From contig NZ_AYVL01000008.1 in the NCBI RefSeq assembly GCF_000502835.1, positions 360,571-419,800 of the forward strand: 59,230 bases of DNA. Reading direction: 5' to 3'. Shown piece after piece: positions 8,475 to 21,525 of the stretch. Numbering within the stretch: position 1 is the first letter of the stretch; each line of letters opens with the position of its first letter. Source of the DNA: Mesorhizobium sp. LSJC280B00 (GTDB lineage: Bacteria; Pseudomonadota; Alphaproteobacteria; Rhizobiales; Rhizobiaceae). The translations under genes were made by a program, and so were the position numbers. The notes under the pieces were generated by a model. It saw only the letters and a program-made list of their open reading frames with translations. It was not told where the DNA came from and made no database searches.

Positions 8475-10319
8475 ATGTTCCAGACCTTCGATTCCGCCGG
8501 CGATCCGGCCGTTGGCAAGCCGCGCGTGGCAATGCTGCGCCAATGGTTGGCGGCCAACGGGCTGGATGGCTTCATTGTGCCCCGTGCCGACGAGCACCAG
8601 GGCGAATATGTCGCCGATCGCTCGGCACGGCTGAAATGGCTGACCGGCTTCAGCGGCTCGGCCGGAGTCGCCATTGTGCTTGGCGAGCGCGCCGTCATGT
8701 TTGTCGACGGGCGCTACACGCTGCAGGTGCGCCAGGAGGTCGATCTCGACATCTTTTCGATCGAGAGCCTTGTCGACAACCCGCCGGCCAACTGGATCAA
8801 GGACAATCTCGGCAAGGGCGTGCGATTGGGCTTCGATCCGTGGCTGCATACGATCAGCGACGTCAAGGCGCTGAAAGCCTCGGCCGAGAAATCCGGCGCG
8901 ATACTGGTGCCGCTCGAAGAGAATCCGATCGACGCGATCTGGCAGGACCATCCCGGGCCGCCACTGGCACCGGTCGAGATCCACCCGATCGGCTTTGCCG
9001 GCGAACTGGCCAAGGACAAGCTGGTGCGGCTGGCAGCGGCCATCGAGAAGGACGGCGCCACCCATGCCGTGCTGACCGACCCCTCCTCCATTGCCTGGGC
9101 GTTCGACATCCGTGGCGGCGACGTACCGCACACACCGCTGGCGCTCGGCTTTGCCGTGCTGGCCGCCGACGGCTCGCATCTGCTTTTCATGGACCAGCGC
9201 AAGTTTTCGCGCACCGTCGCGGCCTACCTGACGCAGCTCGCCGAATTGCACGACCCAGGTGAATTCGAAACGGCAATCGTCACCCAGGCCAAGAGCGGTG
9301 CAAAAATCGCGCTGGACCCGGTTCTAGCGGCGGACAAGCTCAGGATGCTGGTCGAGGATAATGGCGGCACCGTCATTGCCGTGCCCGATCCGGCCCGCAT
9401 TCCACGCGCAACAAAGAACAAAGCTGAGATCGCCGGCGCACGCGCCGCACATCGCCGCGACGGCGCCGCGGTCGCCAAGCTGCTGTGCTGGCTCGACCGC
9501 CAGAAGCCCGGCACGCTCGACGAAATCGCCGTTGTCACCAGGCTTGAGGAGACGCGCCGTCAGACCGGCGAAGAAACGCAGATGCCGCTGCGCGACGTAT
9601 CGTTCGATACCATCTCCGGCGCTGGTCCTAACGGCGCTATCATGCACTACCGCGTCTCCCGCGCCACCAATCGCAAGCTGGGGGATGGCGAGCTGTTCCT
9701 GCTCGATTCCGGCGGGCAGTACCAGGACGGCACCACCGACATTACCCGCACGGTTCCGATTGGCGCGCCAACCGAGGAGATGCGCGAGCGCTTCACGCTG
9801 GTGCTGAAAGGCATGATCGGCATCTCCATGCTGCGCTTCCCCCAGGGCACGCGCGGCTCCGAAATCGATGCAGTGGCGCGCCTGGCGCTATGGAGACACG
9901 GCTGCGATTTCGCCCATGGCACCGGGCACGGTGTCGGCTCCTATCTTGCCGTGCATGAGGGCCCGCAGCGTATCGCCAAGACCGGTACCGAAAAGCTGCT
10001 GGCCGGCATGATCGTCTCCAACGAGCCCGGCTATTACAAGGAAGGTTCCTACGGCATCCGCATCGAGAACTTGATTCTGGTGACACCGGCCGAGGCAATC
10101 GAGGGCGGCGACATCGCCATGCACGGCTTCGAGACACTGACGCTGGCGCCGATCGACAAGCGGCTGGTCCGATCGGACCTTTTAACCCGCGACGAGTTGC
10201 ATTGGCTTGACGAATACCATGCGCGCGTACTGGCCGAGATCGGACCGATGCTCGACGGCGAAACGCTGGCCTGGCTGGAAAAGGCAACCGCGCCGCTGCC
10301 GCACGACTTCAAGCAATAG
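8475..10319 (+). CDS. pepP: Aminopeptidase P family protein (M24B)
   Basis: A 614-aa Xaa-Pro aminopeptidase of the long form: two creatinase-like N-terminal domains (about 1-310) and a C-terminal pita-bread metallopeptidase domain. Metal ligands are visible as Asp in LDSGGQYQDGTTD (two Asp), His in HGTGHGVGSYLAVHE, Glu in NEPGYY and Glu in GIRIENL. It removes N-terminal residues before proline, in the cytoplasm. ATG 8475 is preceded by GAGGAGA. Its last 11 bp overlap the end of the convergent LysR gene. Confidence 0.92.
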   Translation: MFQTFDSAGDPAVGKPRVAMLRQWLAANGLDGFIVPRADEHQGEYVADRSARLKWLTGFSGSAGVAIVLGERAVMFVDGRYTLQVRQEVDLDIFSIESLVDNPPANWIKDNLGKGVRLGFDPWLHTISDVKALKASAEKSGAILVPLEENPIDAIWQDHPGPPLAPVEIHPIGFAGELAKDKLVRLAAAIEKDGATHAVLTDPSSIAWAFDIRGGDVPHTPLALGFAVLAADGSHLLFMDQRKFSRTVAAYLTQLAELHDPGEFETAIVTQAKSGAKIALDPVLAADKLRMLVEDNGGTVIAVPDPARIPRATKNKAEIAGARAAHRRDGAAVAKLLCWLDRQKPGTLDEIAVVTRLEETRRQTGEETQMPLRDVSFDTISGAGPNGAIMHYRVSRATNRKLGDGELFLLDSGGQYQDGTTDITRTVPIGAPTEEMRERFTLVLKGMIGISMLRFPQGTRGSEIDAVARLALWRHGCDFAHGTGHGVGSYLAVHEGPQRIAKTGTEKLLAGMIVSNEPGYYKEGSYGIRIENLILVTPAEAIEGGDIAMHGFETLTLAPIDKRLVRSDLLTRDELHWLDEYHARVLAEIGPMLDGETLAWLEKATAPLPHDFKQ

Positions 10320-11199
10320 CCGCGGCGGCAACGCCGGTTGACAGGCATTGCTCCGCAAGCAGTCCCTGCAAAGCGGTGACGTTGGGAGAACCGGCTCCCT
10401 TGCGCCAGAACAACACCGTGACGGCGTTGTCTTCGTCAGAGGGCAGTTCGTGCAGCTTTAGCCAGCGGCTTTCCGGGAAACCCGAAAGCACGCTTTTCGG
10501 CATCAGCGCTATGCCCATGCCAGCCACCACGCAACCAAGGATGGCATGGTATGAACCAAGCTCGATGGTTTTCTCGGCCATGAACCCTCGGCGCGCATAC
10601 CATTGTTCCAGCCGCTTGCGGTGCGGACAGCCGTGCTCGAAGGCTATCATGGTTTTGGGCATGTCCAGGTGGTCTTCGACCGAAACGCGCGATGCCGCCG
10701 AGACAATGACCAGCTGCTCGTGAAACGCGGGCAGCTTTTCGAATGGGGCGTCGGCGATCGGCTCGGCGGCGAACGCTGCATCGAGCTCACCGGCAAGCAT
10801 GGCGGTCGCGAGAACCTGCGGATTGCCGGTGCGCAACTGGATTTCCACTTCGGGATGCCGTGCATGGTATTCGGCGAGCAGACTTGGAAGCCGTGCCGCA
10901 GCGGTGCTCTCCATGGCACCTAGGCGAAGAGTGCCGCGCGGGCGTGGATCGAGCATCGCCGTTCGCGCCTCCTCCGCAAGCGCCAGCAGCCGATCCGCAT
11001 AGCCGACCAATCTGTGACCGGCCGGCGATACGTGCAGGCGCTTGCCCTCCCGGATAAACAGCTGCACGCCGAGATCCTCCTCGAGCTGCCGGATGCGTGT
11101 GGTCACGTTCGACTGCACGCGAAACAGTTTTTCCGCCGCCCTGGTGATTCCACCCTCGCGCACCACCGTGCGGAAGATGCGCAGATCGGCCAAATCCAT
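10309..11199 (-). CDS. LysR family transcriptional regulator
   Basis: A 296-aa LysR regulator. The winged helix-turn-helix covers residues 1-60 (FRTVVREGGITRAAEKLFRVQSNVTTRIRQLEEDLG). The effector domain starts near residue 90 (RGTLRLGAMESTAAARLP). The shape resembles regulators of transport or detoxification genes in rhizobia, but the effector is unknown. A purine-rich CAGGAGAGA precedes the start. The AT-rich 110-bp gap to the divergent small ORF is the obvious place for its operator. Confidence 0.88.
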   Translation of the reverse strand: MDLADLRIFRTVVREGGITRAAEKLFRVQSNVTTRIRQLEEDLGVQLFIREGKRLHVSPAGHRLVGYADRLLALAEEARTAMLDPRPRGTLRLGAMESTAAARLPSLLAEYHARHPEVEIQLRTGNPQVLATAMLAGELDAAFAAEPIADAPFEKLPAFHEQLVIVSAASRVSVEDHLDMPKTMIAFEHGCPHRKRLEQWYARRGFMAEKTIELGSYHAILGCVVAGMGIALMPKSVLSGFPESRWLKLHELPSDEDNAVTVLFWRKGAGSPNVTALQGLLAEQCLSTGVAAAAIA

Positions 11200-11312
11200 A
11201 CATCTCTCCTGGAGAACATAACGATCTTAATTATTCATTTTAACTGATTATGCCTTTCCCGTAAATCGCCGGTGTAGCTGCCGATCAACACGGCAAACCA
11301 GGGGAGATGGAA

Positions 11313-11723
11313 ATGTCGCGTAAGCCCTTCGGCATCCAGCCGACCGATCTAAGCGCATTGACGCCGAAGCAGCGCGAAGCCCTCTATAGTGACGCCGTGC
11401 GTCGCGCCCACCAGGAGAGATCGGAGGCGATCCGGCTGAGCCTGTCGCGGGTCGGCGCGGCAATAGTCGCTGCGGTAAAACGCATGTGTGCTCTCGCCGC
11501 CAAGGCAAAAGTCGATCAGCCGACGAGCTGCCGCGCGAGGATCAGCACGGCAGCACCCGCCAGGAACATCGCCATCAGGCCGCCGCGCAGTGAGACCAAG
11601 CCGGCAACGATCAAGGCTGCCCATTCCGCCGGCCCGGCGCTGAGCGCCGCCGGCGCCACCAGCGTGGTCAGCACCGCCGCCGGCACGGCGCTGAGCCCGG
11701 CTTCGACGCGCGGGTGGATTTGA
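11313..11723 (+). CDS. Possible small gene whose 3' part runs antisense through azlD
   Basis: The frame opens at ATG 11313 with GGGGAG six bases upstream, 113 bp from the divergent LysR start. The first 67 or so codons look like a genuine small helical basic protein (LTPKQREALYSDAVRRAHQE, then a hydrophobic helix RVGAAIVAAVKRM). After about codon 68 the frame continues antisense to azlD, where the peptide becomes low-complexity and implausible. I infer a small gene that lost its own stop, or an artefact. The family is not recognised. Confidence 0.35.
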   Translation: MSRKPFGIQPTDLSALTPKQREALYSDAVRRAHQERSEAIRLSLSRVGAAIVAAVKRMCALAAKAKVDQPTSCRARISTAAPARNIAIRPPRSETKPATIKAAHSAGPALSAAGATSVVSTAAGTALSPASTRGWI

Positions 11724-11812
11724 TCGAAACGCGAGATCACCAGATGACCGCCGATGCGGGTCAGATAGGTCGCGATCGAAGCGGCGATGATGATCCACAA
11801 GGTCGTGCTCAT
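11516..11812 (-). CDS. azlD: AzlD family branched-chain amino-acid export subunit
   Basis: A 98-aa membrane protein with three or four helices (start MSTTLWIIIAASIATYLTR). Its ATG overlaps the azlC stop by 4 nt (ATGA), so the two are translationally coupled. AzlD is the small partner of AzlC in the LIV-E exporter, which removes excess leucine, isoleucine and valine analogues. TYLTRIGGH and the central PAAVLTTLVAPA are typical. Confidence 0.88.
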   Translation of the reverse strand: MSTTLWIIIAASIATYLTRIGGHLVISRFDQIHPRVEAGLSAVPAAVLTTLVAPAALSAGPAEWAALIVAGLVSLRGGLMAMFLAGAAVLILARQLVG

Positions 11813-12537
11813 CGCCGTACCTCCACGCCGCTGTGGCGGGGCGGCAGGATGACGGCGAGCAGCACGCCGGCCAGCGCACCTATGGAGACATGCCAGGGCG
11901 AGCCGACCGTTTTGTATGCAATGATGGAGGCGGCAGCGCTGGCGATGACCACCGGCAGCCACAGCGGCCGCTTGCGGAAGCTCATGACCAGGCCGAGAAA
12001 ATAGATCGGCAGCAGGAAATCGATGCCCAACGCATGGGTGTCGGGAATAAGCTTGCCGAACATCGCGCCGAGCGCGCTTTCGATGGTCCAGAACACATAG
12101 ACCGGCAGCCCAAGCCCCATATACCAGGTGAACCCGACGGTCTCGCCGGCCTCCGCCTTGCGCTCGGCCACCGCGAACTGCGGATCGGTAAGCACGAAGT
12201 AGCCTATCGCCTGCTGGATCAGCGGCCAATGCGCGATGCGCCGGCCGATGCCAGCCGAATAGAGCACATGGCGAAAATTCACCGCGAAGATCGACAGCAC
12301 GATCAGCCACGGCGCGACATGCTGGCCGAACAGCTCGATGCCGACCATCTGGCTGGCGCCGCCGAACACCGTTGCGCTCATCAGGAACGCTTCGAGCACG
12401 GAAAACCCGTTGTCAACTGCGAGCGCACCGAACAGCAATGCAAACGGCGCCGACGCCACCACGACGGGCATGCTGAGCCGCACGCCGTCCCAGAAATCGC
12501 TTTTCGCTCCGTTTTCGGAGATTGCTTCCGCCGACAT
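11809..12537 (-). CDS. azlC: AzlC family branched-chain amino-acid permease (large subunit)
   Basis: A 242-aa inner-membrane protein. Its core has the AzlC pattern ASPFALLFGALAVDNGFSV-like near residues 31-50, then SATVFGGASQMVGIELFGQ and FAVNFRHVLYSAGI. It has about seven helices. With AzlD it forms the LIV-E type amino-acid exporter. The N-terminal 15 residues are polar. No dedicated regulator is directly upstream; the 120 bp upstream gap probably holds its promoter. Confidence 0.9.
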   Translation of the reverse strand: MSAEAISENGAKSDFWDGVRLSMPVVVASAPFALLFGALAVDNGFSVLEAFLMSATVFGGASQMVGIELFGQHVAPWLIVLSIFAVNFRHVLYSAGIGRRIAHWPLIQQAIGYFVLTDPQFAVAERKAEAGETVGFTWYMGLGLPVYVFWTIESALGAMFGKLIPDTHALGIDFLLPIYFLGLVMSFRKRPLWLPVVIASAAASIIAYKTVGSPWHVSIGALAGVLLAVILPPRHSGVEVRR

Positions 12538-12659
12538 CGATCGCTCCTTGGGAACGGCCGTATGTAGAGAGAGCGGCCCGGCTTGTCACACCAATTTGCT
12601 TGAGGCAAACGATCAGCGGAAATGATGGCTGAAGCGTCGCGGCAAGCTCGCTTCCGAGC

Positions 12660-15799
<3,140 letters not shown>

Positions 15800-15802
<3 letters not shown>

Positions 15803-17473
15803 GGCTGCAGCGGTGTTCTCCCGCAGCAGCCGCTCGGCCGCCGCGCGCGCCTCGTCGGTGATGGTGGCGCCGGCGAGCATGCGTGCGATCTCTTCCTGCC
15901 GCGCCGCCCGGTCCATCTCGGCGATGCCGGTCGAGACCCGGTCGGCCCCGCCTGATTTGGAGATCAGGAAATGAGTCGCCGCGCGCGCCGCCACTTGCGG
16001 TGCATGCGTGACCGAAAGCACCTGCACGCGGTTTGCCAGCCGCGCCAGCCGCTGGCCGATGGCGTCGGCAACCGCACCGCCGACGCCGGTGTCAATCTCA
16101 TCAAAGACCAAGGTCGGCGCCGAGCCCCGGTCAGCGAGTGCTACCTTCAACGCCAGCAGGAAGCGCGAAAGCTCGCCGCCGGAAGCGACCTTCATCATCG
16201 GGCCGGGCCTGGTGCCGGGATTGGTGCGCACCCAGAACTCGACCTGATCGATGCCTTCTTCCATGCGGCTCTCGGCATCGCTTGCGATCTCGACGATGAA
16301 CTCGGCCCGTTCGAGCTTCAGCGCCGGCAGTTCGGTCATCACCGCCTTGGTCAGCCCGACGGCCGCCGCATGGCGAAGCGACGACAGCTGGGCCGCCGTA
16401 ATGTCATAGGCCTGGCGCGCCGCCGCAGCCTGTTTCTCCAGCGCATGCAAGCGCTCTTCGCCGGCGTCGAGATCGGCAAGGTCGGCAGCCATGGTGTCAC
16501 GCAATTGTGCCAGGTCGTCGACGGCGACGCTGTGCTTGCGCGAGGCGGCACGCAGCGAAAACAGCCGCTCCTCAGCCTTCTCCAGCCGCTGCGGATCATA
16601 TTCGGTGGCGCGAAGTGCTGCTTCCACGCCCGACTGCGCCGCGTCGAGCGAAAGCATCGCCTCGTCGAGCGATTTGACGACATCCTCGAGCAGCCCGGGC
16701 GCTTCGGTCACCTTGCGCTGCAGCCGCCTGAGCAGGCTGGCCAGTTGCGGCAAGGGCGAGGACGGCCCCGAGAGCACATCCTGGGCGTCGTGGATTTCCG
16801 AGGCGATCTTTTCCGCTCGCATCATCGCGGCGCGCAGTTCGGCCAGCTCCGTCTCTTCGCCCGGCTGCGGATCGAGCCTGGTCAATTCGGCGACCGCTGC
16901 ACGCAGATAATCGGCCTCGCGGGCAGCTGCCTCGACTTTGGCCCGGTGCCGTGAAAATTCCTGCTCGCAGGTACGCCAATGCCGCCACGCCTCGCCGGTT
17001 GCCCGAGCAGCGCCGAGATGGCCACCGAAACTGTCGAGCAACTCGCGATGGGCGCCGGGATCGACCAAAGCGCGCTCGTCATGCTGGCCGTGGATCTCGA
17101 CCAGCGCACGGCCGATGTCGCGCATCAGCGTCACGCTGGACGGCTGGTCGTTGACGAAAACGCGCGTGCGGCCGTCAGCCGTCTGGACGCGGCGCAGGAT
17201 GATGTCGCCGTTGTCCTCGATGGCATTCTCGGCAAGCAGCATGCGAGCCGCGTGGTTGCGCGGCACGTCGAACACGGCGATGATCTGGCCTTGTGCCGCG
17301 CCATGCCGCACCAACGAGGCGTCGCCGCGGGCGCCAAGCGCCAGCGACAAGGCGTCGAGCAGGATGGACTTTCCGGCGCCGGTTTCGCCGGTCAGCACCG
17401 AAAGGCCGGACGAGAAGTCGATGTCCAGCTTCTCGATCAGAACGATATCGCGGATCGACAGCCTGGAGAGCAT
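15800..17473 (-). CDS. recN: DNA repair protein RecN
   Basis: A 557-aa SMC-like ATPase of double-strand-break repair. The N-terminal Walker A is GETGAGKSILLDAL near residue 30, preceded by VLIEKLDIDFSSGLSVLTG. A long coiled-coil middle follows (about 150-370). The C-terminal ABC signature and Walker B include LVFDEIDTGVGG, followed by a conserved SVTHAPQVAA His switch. No SOS box was noticed upstream. It follows bamD by 13 bp and so is probably in the same transcript. Confidence 0.96.
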
Positions 17474-17486
17474 GGTAACGCGCCGC

Positions 17487-18356
17487 TCAGGCGCCGGTGA
17501 TCAGCTTCCCGGCCTTGGAGATCCACGATCCGGCATTCTCGCGCGGCTCGAGCCCACCACTCTGCAGGAGCTTGTAGGAGTCCTTGTACCACTGGCTGTC
17601 GGGATAGTTGGTGCCGAGCACGGCCGCAGCGGTCTGCGCTTCCGACGTCAGCCCCATCGCATAGTAGCTCTCGGTCAGACGCGCCAGCGCCTCCTCGACA
17701 TGACGTGTGTTCGAATAGTTCTCCACCACGTTGCGGAACCGTTTGACGGCCGCGATGTATTCGCGGCGCTCGAGATAATAGCGGCCGATCTGCATCTCTT
17801 TGCCGGCGAGCTGATCGTTGGCGAAGCGGATCTTCTCCTTGGCGTCGTCGGCATATTCGGACGTGGGCCAGCGCGTCACGAGGTCCTGCATCGTCTGCAC
17901 GGTAAGACGCGCTTCCTTCTGGTCCTGGGTGACGTCCTTGATCTGGCGGTAGTAGCTCAGCCCGATAATATACTGGGCATAGGCCGCATCGTCGGTCGAC
18001 GGGTACAGGGTCAGGTAGCGCTTGGCCGAACCGATCGCCTCGTCGTAATTGCCCTGACGGTAGTCGGCAAAGGCACCCATCACCATCGATTTGCGGGCGA
18101 ATTCGGAATAGGGATGCTGGCGGTCGACAGCATCGAATTTGCGGCTTGCCTCCTGCAGTCGCCCGGCATTCAGATTGGCGAGACCCTGATTGTAGAGCAC
18201 GTCGGCCGGCTCGGTCTGATCGACATAGGTCGACAGATCGACGTCCTTCTCGGACGACATGCAGGCCGACAGAAACAGCGATGGAACGACCACCGAAAGC
18301 GCCAGGAAAACAGCCCGCCGCAGCGCCTTCGATTGACCAACTCGCTTGAAAAACAT
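17487..18356 (-). CDS. bamD: Outer membrane protein assembly factor BamD
   Basis: A 289-aa lipoprotein of the BAM complex, which inserts beta-barrel proteins into the outer membrane. The signal peptide ends in a lipobox LSACMSS near residue 31. Five TPR-like repeats follow ([20 protein letters not shown], then [20 protein letters not shown]). ATG 18356 begins the conserved N-terminus ([10 protein letters not shown]). A start 9 codons upstream is possible. The 200 bp to lpxC probably contains its own promoter. Confidence 0.94.
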   Translation of the reverse strand: MFFKRVGQSKALRRAVFLALSVVVPSLFLSACMSSEKDVDLSTYVDQTEPADVLYNQGLANLNAGRLQEASRKFDAVDRQHPYSEFARKSMVMGAFADYRQGNYDEAIGSAKRYLTLYPSTDDAAYAQYIIGLSYYRQIKDVTQDQKEARLTVQTMQDLVTRWPTSEYADDAKEKIRFANDQLAGKEMQIGRYYLERREYIAAVKRFRNVVENYSNTRHVEEALARLTESYYAMGLTSEAQTAAAVLGTNYPDSQWYKDSYKLLQSGGLEPRENAGSWISKAGKLITGA

Positions 18357-18560
18357 GTTTGGATTCCGCCCTTTCGGCGTCATTTCAGTCGACGGCAGCA
18401 GCCATAAACCATAATTGCCTTGCCCGGCAACGCTATCCCCGGCCAATCGCACATTTTTGTGGCGGTTTGGCGCCACCTGGAAAGCTGTGTAATTTGGCCG
18501 GCCGGTGATGCATCCATGCAACACAGCTGATCGCGATAAGAGCCGCAAAAACGTTAAGAA

Positions 18561-19508
18561 TCAGATCATCCAGGGCGCATAGAGGGGTGCGTTGACGGCG
18601 CTCATCTCGGCGGTACGCCCGCGCTCGCGGCGCGTCGTCTCAACGATCTCGAAAGCCGAACGGTCGGACAAGAGACGGCGCAGCGCTGCTGCGTTCAGCC
18701 TGTGGCCGCCACGATAGGAGCGGAAGCAGCCGATGAACCGGGCACCGGCGAGCGCCAGGTCGCCCATCGCATCCATCGTCTTGTGGCGCGCGAACTCGTT
18801 GGGATAGCGCAGGCCTCCCATGTTGATCACGCGGTTGTCGTCGCCGATCACCAGGGAGTTTTCCAAAGACGAGCCGAGCGCATAGCCTGCCGCCCACAGC
18901 CGCTCGACGTCCTTCATGAAACCGAAAGTGCGGGCCCGCGCGACGTCGCGGCGGAAAATGTCAGCGTTCATGTCGGATGCAAAAAGCTGGCGCCCGATCG
19001 CCGGGCTTTCGAAATCGATCTCGATCTCGAAGCGCGTGCCGTCATAGGGCCTGAACTCCGCCCAGCAGGCGCCGTTCTCGATGCGAACCGGCTTGACCAC
19101 CCTGATGTAGCGACGCTTGACCGGCAGCGTTTCGATGCCTGCCTGGTCAATGGCCTCGACGAACATCACTGCGCTGCCGTCGAGGATAGGCACCTCATGG
19201 CCGTCGATTTCGATGACGAGATTGTCGATTCCAAGCCCGAAAAGCGTCGCCATCAGATGCTCGACCGTGGCAATGTGCTCGCCATGCGGATCGCCAAGCA
19301 TGGTGCAGAGATCGGTGGCGCCGACCTCGGAGACGAGCGCGCGAAATTCGTGGCTTCCGCTTGCATTCGAGAGCTGGAAGACGACACCCGTATCGGCATC
19401 CGCCGGCAGGAAATGGACGGTGACCGGATTGCCACTGTGAACGCCGATGCCAGTCAGCGTCGCGCGCGATTTAAGTGTCGTCTGATAGTCGTGCAAAACA
19501 ATCCCCAT
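18561..19508 (-). CDS. lpxC: UDP-3-O-acyl-N-acetylglucosamine deacetylase
   Basis: A 315-aa zinc enzyme for the first committed step of lipid A synthesis. Zinc-binding and catalytic motifs are visible: EHLMATLFGLGIDN (first His), then HKTMDAMGDLALAG (second His and Asp). The substrate-binding GIGVHSGNPVTVHFLPAD is near the N-terminus. It follows ftsZ after 279 bp that contain a terminator-like hairpin and a structured leader, so it is probably transcribed from its own promoter. Confidence 0.96.
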   Translation of the reverse strand: MGIVLHDYQTTLKSRATLTGIGVHSGNPVTVHFLPADADTGVVFQLSNASGSHEFRALVSEVGATDLCTMLGDPHGEHIATVEHLMATLFGLGIDNLVIEIDGHEVPILDGSAVMFVEAIDQAGIETLPVKRRYIRVVKPVRIENGACWAEFRPYDGTRFEIEIDFESPAIGRQLFASDMNADIFRRDVARARTFGFMKDVERLWAAGYALGSSLENSLVIGDDNRVINMGGLRYPNEFARHKTMDAMGDLALAGARFIGCFRSYRGGHRLNAAALRRLLSDRSAFEIVETTRRERGRTAEMSAVNAPLYAPWMI

Positions 19509-19586
19509 AGCCCACGCTGCCTAGGTCCGCTTCATCTGCCCTGAGGGCGCGGCTCTTGATTGATCGGCAGGCAGGGCCACTTCCCC

Positions 19587-19646
19587 GAGACTCCCAGCAA
19601 ACCGACTTTGGTCGGTGGCGAAGATAATGGTCCCGCGGGGAGTCTC
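19587..19646 (-). promoter_or_regulatory. Structured element in the lpxC leader region
   Basis: A perfect 9-bp inverted repeat, GAGACTCCC (19587-19595) and GGGAGTCTC (19638-19646), encloses a second perfect hairpin, ACCGAC/GTCGGT around TTTG (19601-19616). It lies 79 bp upstream of the lpxC start. No U-run follows on either strand, so it does not look like a terminator. It could be a 5'-UTR structure controlling lpxC, or a small RNA. I cannot match it to a known family. Confidence 0.45.
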
Positions 19647-19729
19647 CAAATCACGGTTTCTTACTCTTTGTAACTGCGGTCCAGCGCGGGATTGCCCCAT
19701 AAGTCCTTGTTTTACAATCACTTTTAAAG

Positions 19730-19763
19730 TTAACAGGCGAACAGTTTCCTGCTCGCCTGTTAA
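19730..19763 (-). terminator. Terminator-like hairpin downstream of ftsZ
   Basis: TTAACAGGCGA (19730-19740) and TCGCCTGTTAA (19753-19763) are perfect 11-bp arms around a 12-nt loop. They lie 24 bp past the ftsZ stop. On the minus strand the stem is followed by CTTTAAAAG, a modest U-rich tract. This would end the dcw transcript before lpxC, at least partly. Confidence 0.55.
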
Positions 19764-19787
19764 TAACTGTTACGAACCGTTAACAGA

Positions 19788-21458
19788 TCAATTGGCCTGT
19801 CGGCGCAGGAAGGCGGGAATCTCCAACTGATCGTCTTCCTGGACAGCCCGGCTCTGCGGCGTCAGTCGGCCCTGCTCGTCCAGCTGGCCGCGGCGCGGCG
19901 CGTAAAGCTGCGGATCCTGGCTGGCAAGGCGGCGCACTTCCGCCGGCGCCTGGCGCAGTTTCGGTTCGCGAGGCTGCGCCGGCTGCAGCCTTGCAGGCTC
20001 CTCTTCGCGGCGGGTCAAGCCGTTGGTCAGGCGCTTGAGCAAGCCCATCGGGCCGCTGTTTTCGTGGTCGGCCGGGCGCGCCTTGGCTTCCACTTCGGCC
20101 TTCACCTGCGGCGGGAAATCCTCGACCCGCGGCATGCGCTGGGGTGCTGCGGCAACCGGCTGCGGCATTTCACGATGCGGAGCAGGCTGCATCGCTTGCT
20201 GAACCGCTGGCTGCATCATCGGCTGCGGCTGAGCCGGAGGCGCCTGGAAGATCTTGCTCTGCGGACGGAAGTCTTCCGCATGCGCGACCGGTGCCGGGCG
20301 GGCCTGCGCCATCGCTGCCGCATTCGCCTCGGCGAGCTGAATGGCCTCGGCGACCGGATCGGCAGCACGTGGTTCATAGATCGGCTGCTGGACAGGCGCC
20401 GGGCGCATTTCCGTGACCTGAGCCGCCGGGCGGCTGACCGGCTTCGGCGGAGCCGTGCGGATGGCGATCGGCGCGGCAGCGATTTCGGCCGCCGATTTGT
20501 CGATGCCGGTGGCGACCACCGACACGCGGATAACGCCTTCGAGTTCCTCGTCGAAAGTGGCGCCCAGAATGATATTGGCATCCTGGTCGACCTCTTCGCG
20601 AATGCGGGTTGCCGCCTCATCGACTTCGAACAGGGTCAGGTCGCGGCCGCCGGTGATCGAGATCAGCAGGCCCTTGGCGCCCTTCATCGAGGTCTCGTCG
20701 AGCAGCGGGTTGGCGATGGCGGCTTCCGCCGCGGCCATTGCACGGCCCTCGCCCGAAGCCTCGCCAGTCCCCATCATCGCCTTGCCCATTTCGCGCATGA
20801 CCGAGCGGACGTCGGCGAAGTCGAGATTGATCAGGCCTTCCTTGACCATCAGGTCGGTAATGCAGGCAACGCCCGAATAGAGCACCTGGTCGGCCATGGC
20901 GAAGGCATCGGCGAAGGTCGTCTTGTCATTGGCCAGCCGGAACAGGTTCTGGTTGGGAATGACGATCAGGGTATCGACGCATTTCTGCAGTTCCTCGATA
21001 CCCATGTCGGCCGTCTTCATGCGGCGCTGGCCTTCGAAGTGGAACGGCTTGGTGACGACGCCGACGGTAAGGATACCCTTTTCGCGGGCAGCGCGGGCAA
21101 CGACGGGAGCCGCCCCGGTGCCGGTGCCGCCGCCCATGCCGGCAGTGACGAAGCACATATGCGTGTTGGAGAGATGATCGATGATCTCGTCGATGCACTC
21201 TTCCGCCGCCGCGCGCCCGACTTCAGGCTGCGATCCGGCGCCGAGACCCTCGGTGACATGCGCGCCGAGCTGGATCAGCCGCTCGGCCTTCGACATCGTC
21301 AGTGCCTGTGCGTCGGTGTTGGCCACCACGAACTCGACGCCGCGCAAGCCGGCGGTGATCATGTTGTTGACGGCATTGCCGCCGCCGCCGCCGACACCGA
21401 ACACGGTGATGCGCGGCTTGAGCTCGGTGATGTCCGGCTTCTGCAGATTGATGGTCAT
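19788..21458 (-). CDS. ftsZ: Cell division GTPase FtsZ
   Basis: The tubulin-like Z-ring protein, 556 aa. The N-terminal GTPase core (1-320) has [13 protein letters not shown] and the tubulin signature [13 protein letters not shown]. After residue 320 comes a long Pro/Ala/Gln-rich disordered linker of about 200 residues, much longer than in E. coli but usual in Rhizobiales. The conserved FtsA-binding tail reads [10 protein letters not shown] at the very end. It follows ftsA by 67 bp and is the last gene of the core dcw run. Confidence 0.98.
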   Translation of the reverse strand: MTINLQKPDITELKPRITVFGVGGGGGNAVNNMITAGLRGVEFVVANTDAQALTMSKAERLIQLGAHVTEGLGAGSQPEVGRAAAEECIDEIIDHLSNTHMCFVTAGMGGGTGTGAAPVVARAAREKGILTVGVVTKPFHFEGQRRMKTADMGIEELQKCVDTLIVIPNQNLFRLANDKTTFADAFAMADQVLYSGVACITDLMVKEGLINLDFADVRSVMREMGKAMMGTGEASGEGRAMAAAEAAIANPLLDETSMKGAKGLLISITGGRDLTLFEVDEAATRIREEVDQDANIILGATFDEELEGVIRVSVVATGIDKSAAEIAAAPIAIRTAPPKPVSRPAAQVTEMRPAPVQQPIYEPRAADPVAEAIQLAEANAAAMAQARPAPVAHAEDFRPQSKIFQAPPAQPQPMMQPAVQQAMQPAPHREMPQPVAAAPQRMPRVEDFPPQVKAEVEAKARPADHENSGPMGLLKRLTNGLTRREEEPARLQPAQPREPKLRQAPAEVRRLASQDPQLYAPRRGQLDEQGRLTPQSRAVQEDDQLEIPAFLRRQAN

Positions 21459-21525
21459 TGTCTTCGTCCTTTGCCTTTCCCGCCGCTTCGCCGCCGCGGC
21501 CGCCTATGGGGCTGTCCCCGTCAAA

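Noticed and set aside
19700..19790. CtrA sites (TTAA-N7-TTAA) near ftsZ
   Set aside because: Several TTAAC words occur, but none has the 7-bp spacing, and most belong to the terminator-like hairpin.
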